The translations under genes and the position numbers were made by a program. DNA of 14,362 nucleotides from Actinomycetota bacterium (GTDB lineage Bacteria; Actinomycetota; Acidimicrobiia; Acidimicrobiales; CADCSY01): NCBI GenBank assembly GCA_016178435.1, contig JACOTK010000127.1, forward strand, positions 1 to 14,362, given 5' to 3'. Positions 1-7,642 of this stretch are shown here, piece by piece. Numbering within the stretch: the stretch's first letter is position 1; each line of letters begins with the position of its first letter. The notes under the pieces are model-generated. The model worked only from the letters and a program-made list of their open reading frames with translations, ran no database searches and was not told the origin of the DNA.

Positions 1-203
1 CCACCCCAAATGCCGAACTTCTCGGAGTTGGCCAAGGCGTACTCCAGACAGTCCTCACGCACCTCACAGCCTTGGCAGACACCTTTGGCCTCCCGGGTCG
101 AGGCTCCCCGCTCGGGAAAAAACAGGTCGGGATCGACACCCATGCAGTTGGCCTGGTCCTGCCAGCCCTCTCGCTGACCGTTCCCTGCTGCCCATAGATC
201 CAC
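1..203 (-). CDS. WhiB-family iron-sulfur transcriptional regulator, 3' end outside window
   Basis: WhiB-like proteins are small actinobacterial regulators that carry a 4Fe-4S cluster on four cysteines and usually act with the principal sigma factor. Reading leftward from GTG at 203, the 67 visible codons contain Cys20, Cys43, Cys46 and Cys52, the diagnostic C-x22-C-x2-C-x5-C arrangement. The sequence then reaches the GIWGG turn at residues 64-68, where the window ends, so the basic DNA-binding tail is not seen. The acidic DPDLFFPE stretch and STREAK segment resemble the WhiB2/WhmD group, but I do not assign a paralogue. GTG at 203 is preferred over the in-frame GTG at 209 because AGAGGAG at 211-217 is seven bases from the former and one base from the latter. 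It diverges from the lipoprotein locus and shares the AT-rich intergenic region with it. The family call is nearly certain; the paralogue is not. Confidence 0.95.
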   Translation of the reverse strand, partial: MDLWAAGNGQREGWQDQANCMGVDPDLFFPERGASTREAKGVCQGCEVREDCLEYALANSEKFGIWG

Positions 204-257
204 GGTCACGCTCCTCTCGGCAAACTTCCTGGTGTGTTCCTACCCAGAAAGGCAGCA

Positions 258-284
258 GTGTAATTACATAATTTGTAATTACAC
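258..284. promoter_or_regulatory. AT-rich double-palindrome operator or promoter between whiB and the lipoprotein locus
   Basis: The 10-base palindrome TGTAATTACA occurs twice, at 259-268 and 274-283, 15 bases apart. Together they form a larger inverted repeat: GTGTAATTAC at 258-267 and GTAATTACAC at 275-284 around a seven-base centre (ATAATTT). The block is strikingly AT-rich for this window. It probably supplies the -10 regions of one or both divergent promoters and the binding site of a dimeric or tetrameric regulator. I do not recognise the motif as that of a known regulator. Confidence 0.6.
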
Positions 285-294
285 AGGTGAAATC

Positions 295-351
295 ATGGAC
301 GCTCTCGACGTCTTGCGCAAGGGGGTGTGCAGGAAGATGATGCAACCATGA
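295..351 (+). CDS. 18-codon leader ORF overlapping the lipoprotein start
   Basis: The ORF starts at ATG 295, four bases after the Shine-Dalgarno-like AGGTGA (285-290), and encodes MDALDVLRKGVCRKMMQP. Its TGA (349-351) overlaps the ATG of the lipoprotein gene (348-350) in the ATGA arrangement typical of translational coupling. The peptide is basic, has one cysteine, and resembles nothing I know. It begins 11 bases after the AT-rich palindrome, so it may be the first thing translated from that promoter. Its role could be to deliver ribosomes to the downstream start, or to act as a regulatory leader peptide. It may also be a chance ORF. The good ribosome binding site and exact overlap favour translation, but coding evidence from so short a frame is limited. 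Confidence 0.45.
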   Translation: MDALDVLRKGVCRKMMQP

Positions 352-974
352 CGAACCTCGATCCTGTGAAGCCTGGGCCCAAGCAGTCATCTCTCCCTGG
401 CAGGAGCGGACGGCATCCGGTCGTGGCGGCGGCCGGAGCTGCCTTCCTGGCCTCGGTCCTCGGCGCCTGCGCATCCGGCGACCAGGGGATGCAGGTGCAG
501 GTTCGTGCCGACACGTCGGTGATCGCGACAACCACCACGACGGTTGTGCCGGAAGTGACGGCGTCGGAACCACCCGTGACCGCCGAGGCGCCCTCCCGTC
601 CGGCGACGGCGACCGCGACCACCGCTGTTCCGGCGACAACGGCCGATGCCCCCGTTCCGAGATCGTCCGGCCGGGTGAGCGGCATGCTCCATGTGGCAGC
701 GGGAAACACGATGGCCTACGTCGTGCTCGAACGCGAGGACGGAACCCCCGTGGGACGCTACGAAACCGGCGCCACGAGTCCCTTCGCCTTCGATGGCCTG
801 GGGGCAGGAACCTACCGACTGCGCAACGGCGGCGAGACAACACCCGTCACCGACGAAACCGGCGTATCGCTGGCCTCGCAGTGGACCGCCCGCAGCGAGC
901 TGTTCAACCTTGCCGACGGACAGAGCGCTGCCTTCGCCTGTGGCCCGGACCAACAGTCCTGCACGCCCGCCTGA
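348..974 (+). CDS. Predicted lipoprotein with C-terminal Cna-B-like domain
   Basis: The 208-residue product has a basic segment (about residues 19-23), a hydrophobic stretch (about 25-39) and a lipobox-like LGAC with Cys41, suggesting lipid attachment at the outer face of the membrane. A Thr/Ala/Pro-rich linker follows (about 55-110). The last about 95 residues look like a beta-sandwich of the Cna-B/carboxypeptidase-regulatory type, with the characteristic F-x-F-x-GL-x-AGTYRL signature near residues 143-155. Two cysteines lie at the extreme C terminus (GPDQQSC region). ATG 348 is chosen because AGGAAG (331-336) lies upstream and the upstream mini-ORF overlaps it; GTG at 327 in the same frame would add seven residues. 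The role is unknown: it could be a surface-exposed binding or structural protein. Export and lipidation are inferred from sequence only. Confidence 0.72.
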   Translation: MTNLDPVKPGPKQSSLPGRSGRHPVVAAAGAAFLASVLGACASGDQGMQVQVRADTSVIATTTTTVVPEVTASEPPVTAEAPSRPATATATTAVPATTADAPVPRSSGRVSGMLHVAAGNTMAYVVLEREDGTPVGRYETGATSPFAFDGLGAGTYRLRNGGETTPVTDETGVSLASQWTARSELFNLADGQSAAFACGPDQQSCTPA

Positions 975-993
975 GCTCGAAGCCGACGAGCCT

Positions 994-1016
994 GCCCGGT
1001 TGAGCACGAGCCGGGT
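994..1016. terminator. Weak hairpin between convergent genes
   Basis: The arms GCCCGGTT (994-1001) and AGCCGGGT (1009-1016) can form an eight-pair stem, including two G-U pairs, with a seven-base loop. It lies between the convergent lipoprotein and VWA genes. There is no clear T-run on either side, so intrinsic termination is only a guess from its position. Confidence 0.3.
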
Positions 1017-1044
1017 CGGTGGACGTGCCGGCCCGCCACAGAGC

Positions 1045-3060
1045 TCAGGCGCTGCGCCTCCCGGCGCCCCTGGTGCTCGTGCGCTGTTCCATGAAGTCGA
1101 CGAGAACGTAGTCGCCGAGGGTCTCGGGCGTGGTGAAGAAGGCCCTTCCGCCATTGAGCTTGGTCAGCTTCTCGACGAAGCCCTTGAGGCCTCGGTCCGC
1201 ATCGAGCATGAAGGTGTTGATGCGGATACCCGCCCGGGTACACGCGTTGACCTCGCGCAACGTCGCGTCGACGGTCTCCTTCACCGGTGGGTAGTTGAAG
1301 AACGGCTCGCCGGCGCCCGGCTCGAAATGGGCAGTGGGTTCGCCGTCGGTGATCATAAGGATCTGCTTGGTGCCGGTTTGGCGCTCGAGCATCTTTCGAC
1401 TCAGCATCAAACCGTGTTGCATGTTGGTGCCGTAGTCGAAGTCCCATGACACGCGGGGAAGCTCCTCGGGCCGGAACTCGTAGGCCATGCGGGAGAAGGA
1501 GACGAAACCCACGAAGTCCCGGGGGAACTGGCTCGAGATCAGCGCGTGCATCGCCATCGCTACCTTCTTGGCCGGCAGGAAGTTCTCGCGCATGGGCATC
1601 GACAGCGAGACGTCGAGCATCACCACGGTGGCCGCTCGGGTGACGAACTCGGTCTGTTCGACCTCGAAGTCCTCGGGCAACAGGCGCACCGGCGTGCCCT
1701 TGCCGCTGCGCCGGATGGCGTTGCGGACCGTTTGCTGGATGTCGAGATTGAAGGGGTCACCGAACTCGTAGGGTCTCGTCTCGTAGGCCCGCTCGTGGCC
1801 CACGCCCATCCGCGCCAGCTCGTGGCGACCCAGCACATCCTTGTCAAGGCGCTTGAAGAGCTCGCCGAGCGCGTTCTGGCCGATCTTGCGAATGGCCCGG
1901 GGCGTCATCTCCAGACGCCCGTCCCGGTGCTCGACAAGGCCCGCTTCCTCCAACGTGCGGGTCATCTCGGCCAACTGGCTCAGGCTGTGCGCGGCATCGT
2001 CGCCCAACAGGCGACGTGCCGCCTCGAGGTCGACCTCGGCCAAGGCCCCGGGGTTCGCCGCCGATCGCATCAGGTTCTCGAGTTGATCGAGCTCGCCCAT
2101 CTCGTTCGTGACCTCGCCCAGGTCACCCAGGCCCATGGGGTTGTCGCCGTGGAAATGATGACGCCGGTCCCAGCCCATGCCGGGAAAGGCTGCACGCAGG
2201 TTGCCCGCCAGCTGATCGACCTGCCAACGGAGATCCATGTCCTCTAGCAACTGGTTGGAAAGGTCCTGCAGCTGTGCCCGCTGCTCGGGCGTCATCGAGT
2301 TGAGCATCGCCTGCATCGCCGCCATCCGCTGAGCCATGACCTCGAGCAACTCGTCGAGGGTGCGGGGGTTCTCGGGGAAAAAGTCGCCGAAGCGCTCCAT
2401 GAAGCCGTCGAAATCAGGCTCCTCGCCCCGATTGCGCTGCTCAATCATGTGGTTCAGCTCGGCCATCATGTCCTTCATGCGGGCCAGATCCTCAGGGCTC
2501 ATGTTGTCCATGGCGCCGGACATCTGATTGAACATGGATTGCGCGACCTGGGCCTTGAGCTCCTCCAGCAGGGCTTCGAAGGCCTCACGCGCCTCGCTGG
2601 AGGTGAACTCGTAGCCGGCCAACGCCTTGATCCGGCCGGCAAGGTCCGGAGGAAGGAGATCGAGCTCGATGTGCTTCTCGGCAGCGACCTGTTCGGTGAT
2701 CTCCCGGCGGCGGTCGTCACCCGAGTCACGAGCCTCCTGTTGGAGCTGATCGATGGCGGCACGCTCCTGATCGAGCACCTCGGCGAGACGCTCCGAGATC
2801 TCGCCGTAGACGCCGCCGAGGTCGTAGCGATCGAGCTGCTCACGCCGACGCTTGCGAACCTGTTCGAGCAACTCGCGCATGCCCTGCACGCGGCTGCCGT
2901 CACGATCCCGGAAACCACTTTGCATCATCCGCCGGAGGGCCGCATGGAGATCACCGTGGTAGAGCAGATCGTCGGTCATCTCCGAGAGCACTGCGTCGGC
3001 GTCGAGGTCGAACCCGACCTGGGTGCCGTCCCAGGGGGAGTAGCGAAACCCGCGTGTCAT
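1045..3060 (-). CDS. VWA-domain protein, probable partner of a MoxR-type ATPase
   Basis: The 671-residue product has a C-terminal von Willebrand A domain (about 475-660) with an intact metal-ion-dependent adhesion site: DVSLS at 483-487, a Thr in YGTNMQHG near 545, and TDGEP at 571-575. The first 450 residues are mostly charged helix. A methionine-rich part spans 176-275, and there is a coiled-coil-like region around 60-130. Proteins of this type (COG4867, including Rv0959 of Mycobacterium tuberculosis as I recall) are usually encoded beside a MoxR/ChlI-like ATPase. The likely partner is at 6208-7626, not adjacent. Such pairs generally remodel or mature metalloenzymes in the cytoplasm; the client is unknown. 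ATG 3060 is preferred to upstream in-frame codons because the conserved-looking sequence begins there and a TAGCCT box lies seven bases before it. There is no signal peptide. Confidence 0.88.
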   Translation of the reverse strand: MTRGFRYSPWDGTQVGFDLDADAVLSEMTDDLLYHGDLHAALRRMMQSGFRDRDGSRVQGMRELLEQVRKRRREQLDRYDLGGVYGEISERLAEVLDQERAAIDQLQQEARDSGDDRRREITEQVAAEKHIELDLLPPDLAGRIKALAGYEFTSSEAREAFEALLEELKAQVAQSMFNQMSGAMDNMSPEDLARMKDMMAELNHMIEQRNRGEEPDFDGFMERFGDFFPENPRTLDELLEVMAQRMAAMQAMLNSMTPEQRAQLQDLSNQLLEDMDLRWQVDQLAGNLRAAFPGMGWDRRHHFHGDNPMGLGDLGEVTNEMGELDQLENLMRSAANPGALAEVDLEAARRLLGDDAAHSLSQLAEMTRTLEEAGLVEHRDGRLEMTPRAIRKIGQNALGELFKRLDKDVLGRHELARMGVGHERAYETRPYEFGDPFNLDIQQTVRNAIRRSGKGTPVRLLPEDFEVEQTEFVTRAATVVMLDVSLSMPMRENFLPAKKVAMAMHALISSQFPRDFVGFVSFSRMAYEFRPEELPRVSWDFDYGTNMQHGLMLSRKMLERQTGTKQILMITDGEPTAHFEPGAGEPFFNYPPVKETVDATLREVNACTRAGIRINTFMLDADRGLKGFVEKLTKLNGGRAFFTTPETLGDYVLVDFMEQRTSTRGAGRRSA

Positions 3061-3067
3061 GCTCGCC

Positions 3068-3073
3068 AGGCTA
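3068..3073 (-). promoter_or_regulatory. Leaderless-type -10 box of the VWA gene
   Basis: Read on the minus strand, TAGCCT is followed by seven bases and the ATG of the VWA gene. This is the spacing expected if transcription starts at or next to the start codon. No Shine-Dalgarno sequence is visible. The same TAGCCTGG string precedes the GH2 gene at the same distance. No convincing -35 box was found. Confidence 0.55.
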
Positions 3074-3168
3074 CGACTTTCGGGGTCATCGTGCGCCCGA
3101 TATCCCCCCGAGCGTTTGGAGGGGCGCACGAGCGCTGATCGAAGTAGCGTTTCGCTCGTCGAAAGTCG
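3074..3168. promoter_or_regulatory. Divergent control region between the VWA and aldehyde dehydrogenase genes, with paired 9-base sites
   Basis: CGACTTTCG (3074-3082) and its exact reverse complement CGAAAGTCG (3160-3168) stand 77 bases apart. Each reads CGAAAGTCG in the sense direction of its own gene. The first directly abuts the VWA -10 box. The second lies just downstream of a possible aldehyde dehydrogenase -10 (TAGCGT, 3145-3150). A further inverted repeat, ACGAGCG (3128-3134) and CGCTCGT (3153-3159), brackets that -10. Control by a DNA-binding regulator is inferred from symmetry alone. Confidence 0.35.
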
Positions 3169-3187
3169 ACAACGTGCGGAGGGAACC

Positions 3188-4696
<1,509 letters not shown>

Positions 4697-4716
4697 TTCG
4701 GCCGCACAACCGTTTC

Positions 4717-4754
4717 CGAGCCGGCCCGGGGTTTCATCGCCCCGGGCCGGCTCG
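4717..4754. terminator. Strong bidirectional hairpin terminator
   Basis: A perfect 15-base inverted repeat (4717-4731 and 4740-4754) encloses an eight-base loop, TTTCATCG. The stem is almost entirely G-C. It lies 20 bases after the aldehyde dehydrogenase stop and 50 bases from the stop of the convergent DUF2236 gene, so it probably ends transcription from both sides. There is no U-tract, which is common for actinobacterial terminators. Confidence 0.8.
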
Positions 4755-4804
4755 CGCTCGAGTGGTGACCGGGGAGCCGGCGATCGGCACCGTGACCCAA
4801 ACGG

Positions 4805-5551
4805 TCAGCGGAGGGCCCGGGCCCGCGCGGCGATGGCGATCTCGGGTGGGCCGAGGGCCTGTCGCAACGCCGTGGTGAAGCCCCAGGCGAGGGGGCGGGC
4901 GGCGGCGGCGGTGATCTGGTCCCTGAGACCACGGGGTTGGAGTCCGAGGAGGTCCCGAGCCCAGACCGGCAGCAGATCAACCGCTGCCCGGGCGGCGATG
5001 GCGTAGACCGGGCGCTGGTGAAACGGCAGCTCGATGCGCTTGAGCAGGAAGTCGACCGTGTCGAGCGCCGCGGGTGTTGCCCGCAACGTGCCGCGCACGT
5101 CGTCGAAGTACGACAACACCGAATTGCGGGTCACGTTGGCGTCGTAGGCGGTGCCGTCCGCACCCAGGCCGTTGACCTGGTCGTGTCGGCTGCGAACCAG
5201 ATCGATCAGGTGGCCGGCCTGCTCGGTCGAGCCGAAGGTCGTCACCGCGATGAACGACGCCGTTCGCCAGAAACGCTTCATGGGGTCGCTCTGGTAGTCG
5301 GAGTGATCAACCACGCCCGCCATTGCGGCGGGGTGCAGCGACTGCAACATCAGGGCACTGATGCCACCGATGAGCATCGCGGGAAAGTCCGCATGCACCT
5401 GCCAGGCCACCGCATCGGGGCCCAACAGCCCGGGATCGCCGAGCGGCGCGGCGTAGAACTCGGGCTGGAGGAACTCGTCGCTTCCAGCGGTCGTCAAGGT
5501 GCCCTGCAACTGGGAGACGACGAACTCGTGCAGCACGGGAATGGTAGCCAT
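4805..5551 (-). CDS. DUF2236 (MpaB/Lcp-like) oxygenase, apparently lacking a central segment
   Basis: The 248-residue product carries the N-terminal hallmarks of the DUF2236 family: GLLGPDAVAWQVHAD (41-55), the GG-x-x-AL-x-LQ-x-LHP-x-AMAGV core (62-80), HSD (83-85), and RT-x-x-(6)-TTFG (96-107). The family includes latex-clearing proteins and MpaB, haem-type oxygenases that cleave C=C bonds to carbonyl products. From memory of the family, about 50-55 residues that normally follow Asn139, including a WVH motif, are missing. The reading resumes in frame at the YFDDVRGTLRATPAA region (148-162). ATG 5551 follows AGGAGG by six bases. The gene is convergent with the aldehyde dehydrogenase and divergent from the DUF779 gene. 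The family is confident; activity is doubtful if the missing part holds ligands. Confidence 0.82.
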   Translation of the reverse strand: MATIPVLHEFVVSQLQGTLTTAGSDEFLQPEFYAAPLGDPGLLGPDAVAWQVHADFPAMLIGGISALMLQSLHPAAMAGVVDHSDYQSDPMKRFWRTASFIAVTTFGSTEQAGHLIDLVRSRHDQVNGLGADGTAYDANVTRNSVLSYFDDVRGTLRATPAALDTVDFLLKRIELPFHQRPVYAIAARAAVDLLPVWARDLLGLQPRGLRDQITAAAARPLAWGFTTALRQALGPPEIAIAARARALR

Positions 5552-5558
5552 GACGTTC

Positions 5559-5577
5559 CTCCTCATTGCGTGAGGAG
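5559..5577. promoter_or_regulatory. Perfect 19-base palindrome between the divergent oxygenase and DUF779 genes
   Basis: CTCCTCA (5559-5565) and TGAGGAG (5571-5577) are exact inverted arms around TTGCG. On the minus strand one arm forms part of the oxygenase Shine-Dalgarno sequence. On the plus strand the element ends seven bases before the DUF779 -10 box. It could be an operator serving both genes, or an mRNA hairpin hiding the oxygenase ribosome binding site. Part of the symmetry may be chance, since an SD-like sequence on each strand would create it. Confidence 0.4.
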
Positions 5578-5584
5578 AGTCTTC

Positions 5585-5590
5585 TACAAT
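5585..5590 (+). promoter_or_regulatory. Leaderless-type -10 box (TACAAT) of the DUF779 gene
   Basis: TACAAT is close to the bacterial -10 consensus and is followed by GGGCTC and then the ATG at 5597, placing the expected transcription start on the start codon. AGGAGAG at 5573-5579 would lie upstream of that start and so would not act as a ribosome binding site. Confidence 0.6.
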
Positions 5591-5596
5591 GGGCTC

Positions 5597-6034
5597 ATGC
5601 TTGTCACCGCAACCGAGCGAGCCGCCGAGGTGGTCGAGAAGGCCCGGACCGCACGTCATGGCTGGCTGACCGTCACCATCGGCACGGGATGTTGCGAGTC
5701 GACCGCTCCATTCCTCTACGAGGACTTCTGGCTCGACCCCGAGCAGGAACAGGTGGGAACCGTCGCCGGCGTCGGCGTCTACGCACCCCGGTACGTGCGA
5801 GACCTCTATCCCGATGACGACGGTGTCACGCTCGATGTCGTCGAGGAGATCGCCGAGTCGCTCTCGATCGAGACCGAATGGGGCTACCGGCTGATCCTGC
5901 GGGGCAAAGATCAAACGACCTTGCCCGGTCAGGAATCCCAGACCTGTGACGTGCCCGCCGCTTCGAGCGAGACGTTGAGGACGGTCGTGGGCGAGATGCC
6001 CGAGCACCTCAGGAACCTTCGCATCCGTTCCTGA
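5597..6034 (+). CDS. DUF779-domain protein, aldehyde-dehydrogenase associated family
   Basis: The 145-residue product resembles DUF779 over residues 1-103. It has the typical start (VTATERAAEVVEKA), HG at 21-22, a GTGCCE motif with Cys32-Cys33, and a final beta-rich stretch (LSIETEWGYRLILRG, 89-103). DUF779 proteins have no firmly established activity. As I remember, their genes are often next to aldehyde dehydrogenase genes, and the conserved Cys pair suggests metal or redox chemistry; both points are context only. A roughly 40-residue tail after residue 103, including Cys117, looks longer than in typical members and has no recognised domain. The start is fixed by the leaderless -10 box. The gene is divergent from the DUF2236 gene and convergent with the MoxR gene across 173 bases without a convincing terminator or gene. 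Confidence 0.82.
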   Translation: MLVTATERAAEVVEKARTARHGWLTVTIGTGCCESTAPFLYEDFWLDPEQEQVGTVAGVGVYAPRYVRDLYPDDDGVTLDVVEEIAESLSIETEWGYRLILRGKDQTTLPGQESQTCDVPAASSETLRTVVGEMPEHLRNLRIRS

Positions 6035-6207
6035 CCCGACGGTGCGCAATCACCGCGAGAGAACCGCGACGCCGTACCGTCGATGCCCTTCACGACCATT
6101 GACCTCAACGCCGGAGAAGGTCGATCGGTGCGGCAACGAGCCGATTTCAAGACTCAGATGGCGTTCTGCCGTTCGAGCCGGAAGTCCCACCTGTTGTGAG
6201 GTCGGCC

Positions 6208-7626
6208 CTATGAGCTCGCGAGGCGGCCACGGTAGGTGGCACGGGCCCCGACGGCCTCCTTGTTGAGACGCTTGGAGAGATGAAGGCCTTCGAGGATGAA
6301 CTCGACGGCGCAGGCCACGGCGGCCGGGCTCTCATCGCCCCCGGTGAGCTTGACCACCGGAGCACGCAGAGCGGGGATCGAGGAAACCAGCTTGACGTAG
6401 TCCTCGGCCGGAACGTCCTCGCCGGCATGGACGACCGTCTGTGCCTCATCGAAGGCCGCCACGACCTCGCCGACCAGGACCGCGTCGAGACGCTCCCGGA
6501 ACACGGTCAACACCGCCGCGTGGATCAGGTTGGCGATGATGGCCTCATCCATCCCGTCCTCGAAGCTCTCGATCTCGACCTTGCCGCTGATCGAGGCTAT
6601 GAGGGCATCGAGATCGCTGATGCGGGGCACCACATCGGTCTCGCCCAGATGCAGCGCCCGACGGGCCGCATTGGCACACAGGGTCTCCACGTTCGACACG
6701 GTGAGGCGCACCGAGACACCCGAGCGTTGATTGATGTGCGGGCTGACACGGGCAAGGTGCGACAGGGTGGCCACCACGTCGGCCATCTCCGGGGTGAGGC
6801 GCATCTGGAGACCCTCGATGTCCGGGAGCCGGGCTTCCTGATCGGCGATCGCGACCTCCGTCGAGACATCGAGGGGATAGTGCGTGCGGATCTGGGAGCC
6901 GAAACGGTCCTTGAGTGGCGTGATCAACCGCCCTCGGTTCGTGTAGTCGTCAGGGTTCGCGGAGGCGACGAGCATCACGTCGAGGGGAAGGCGGACCTTG
7001 TAACCCCTGATCTGCACGTCCCGTTCCTCGAGCACATTGAGCAGGCCGACCTGGATGCGCTCCGCCAGATCGGGCAACTCGTTGATGGCGAAGATGCCCC
7101 TGTTCGTACGGGGCACCAGGCCGTAGTGCACGGTCAGCTCGTCCGAGAGATAGCGACCTTCGGCAACCTTGATCGGGTCGACCTCGCCGATGAGATCGGC
7201 GATCGAGGTGTCGGGCGTGGCCAGCTTCTCGCCGTAACGGCCATCTCGGTGCACCCAGTCGATGGGGGTGTCCTCGCCCTTTGCGAGCACCAGGTCACGC
7301 GCGTGACGCGACGCCGGGTTGTACGGGTCGTCGTTGATCTCCGATCCCGAAACGATGGGCAGCCATTCGTCCAGCAGATCGACGAGGCTGCGGATCATGC
7401 GCGTCTTCGCCTGGCCTCTTTCGCCCAGGAAGATCACGTCGTGACCGGCGAGGAGCGCGTTCTCGAGTTGTGGCAGCACCGTATCCTCGTAGCCGAGAAC
7501 GCCTGGGAACAACGGTTCACCCGATCGAATCCGTGCGACGGCGTTGATGCGCAACTCGTCCTTGACGGGTCGCGAGACCCATCCCGACTCACGGAGTTGG
7601 CCGAGTGTGGCGGGGCGTGCGGTCAT
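6208..7626 (-). CDS. MoxR/magnesium-chelatase-type AAA+ ATPase
   Basis: The 472-residue product has a Walker A motif GERGQAKT (68-75). The Walker B region reads GIFAINELPDL (177-187), with Asn where an acidic residue is common. A sensor-1-like ASANPDDY lies at 221-228, and RGRLITPLKDRFG (231-243) probably includes the arginine finger. It matches the COG1239/ChlI-like group usually paired with a VWA protein (Rv0958-Rv0959 in M. tuberculosis, from memory). Such ATPases form ring oligomers and, with a VWA partner, help assemble or activate metalloenzymes. A role in chlorophyll synthesis is very unlikely, since no other such gene is seen. The partner VWA gene lies 3.1 kb downstream on the same strand, with three genes between. 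ATG 7626 is chosen because a TACGGT box precedes it by six bases; GTG 7632 would add two residues. It begins 16 bases after the thiolase-like gene, so both its own promoter and read-through are possible. Confidence 0.9.
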   Translation of the reverse strand: MTARPATLGQLRESGWVSRPVKDELRINAVARIRSGEPLFPGVLGYEDTVLPQLENALLAGHDVIFLGERGQAKTRMIRSLVDLLDEWLPIVSGSEINDDPYNPASRHARDLVLAKGEDTPIDWVHRDGRYGEKLATPDTSIADLIGEVDPIKVAEGRYLSDELTVHYGLVPRTNRGIFAINELPDLAERIQVGLLNVLEERDVQIRGYKVRLPLDVMLVASANPDDYTNRGRLITPLKDRFGSQIRTHYPLDVSTEVAIADQEARLPDIEGLQMRLTPEMADVVATLSHLARVSPHINQRSGVSVRLTVSNVETLCANAARRALHLGETDVVPRISDLDALIASISGKVEIESFEDGMDEAIIANLIHAAVLTVFRERLDAVLVGEVVAAFDEAQTVVHAGEDVPAEDYVKLVSSIPALRAPVVKLTGGDESPAAVACAVEFILEGLHLSKRLNKEAVGARATYRGRLASS

Positions 7627-7632
7627 GAACAC

Positions 7633-7638
7633 ACCGTA
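7633..7638 (-). promoter_or_regulatory. Possible leaderless-type -10 box of the MoxR gene
   Basis: On the minus strand TACGGT is followed by six bases and the ATG at 7626, as at the DUF779 gene. No Shine-Dalgarno sequence is visible. The box sits in the 16-base gap after the thiolase-like gene. It fits only the loose TAnnnT pattern. Confidence 0.4.
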
Positions 7639-7642
7639 GCCA

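Noticed and set aside
387..1154. Open minus-strand frame across the lipoprotein gene and the end of the VWA gene
   Set aside because: It is antisense to a lipobox-bearing protein, very Arg- and Gly-rich, and overlaps the terminal codons of the VWA gene in another frame.
6083..6199. 38-codon ORF between the convergent DUF779 and MoxR genes
   Set aside because: No ribosome binding site, no well-spaced -10 box and no recognisable sequence. A weak nine-pair stem (6038-6046 with 6074-6082) in the same gap is also unconvincing as a terminator.
6208..7626. Magnesium chelatase of chlorophyll or bacteriochlorophyll synthesis
   Set aside because: The ATPase belongs to the wider MoxR/ChlI-like group; no other tetrapyrrole or photosynthesis gene is present.
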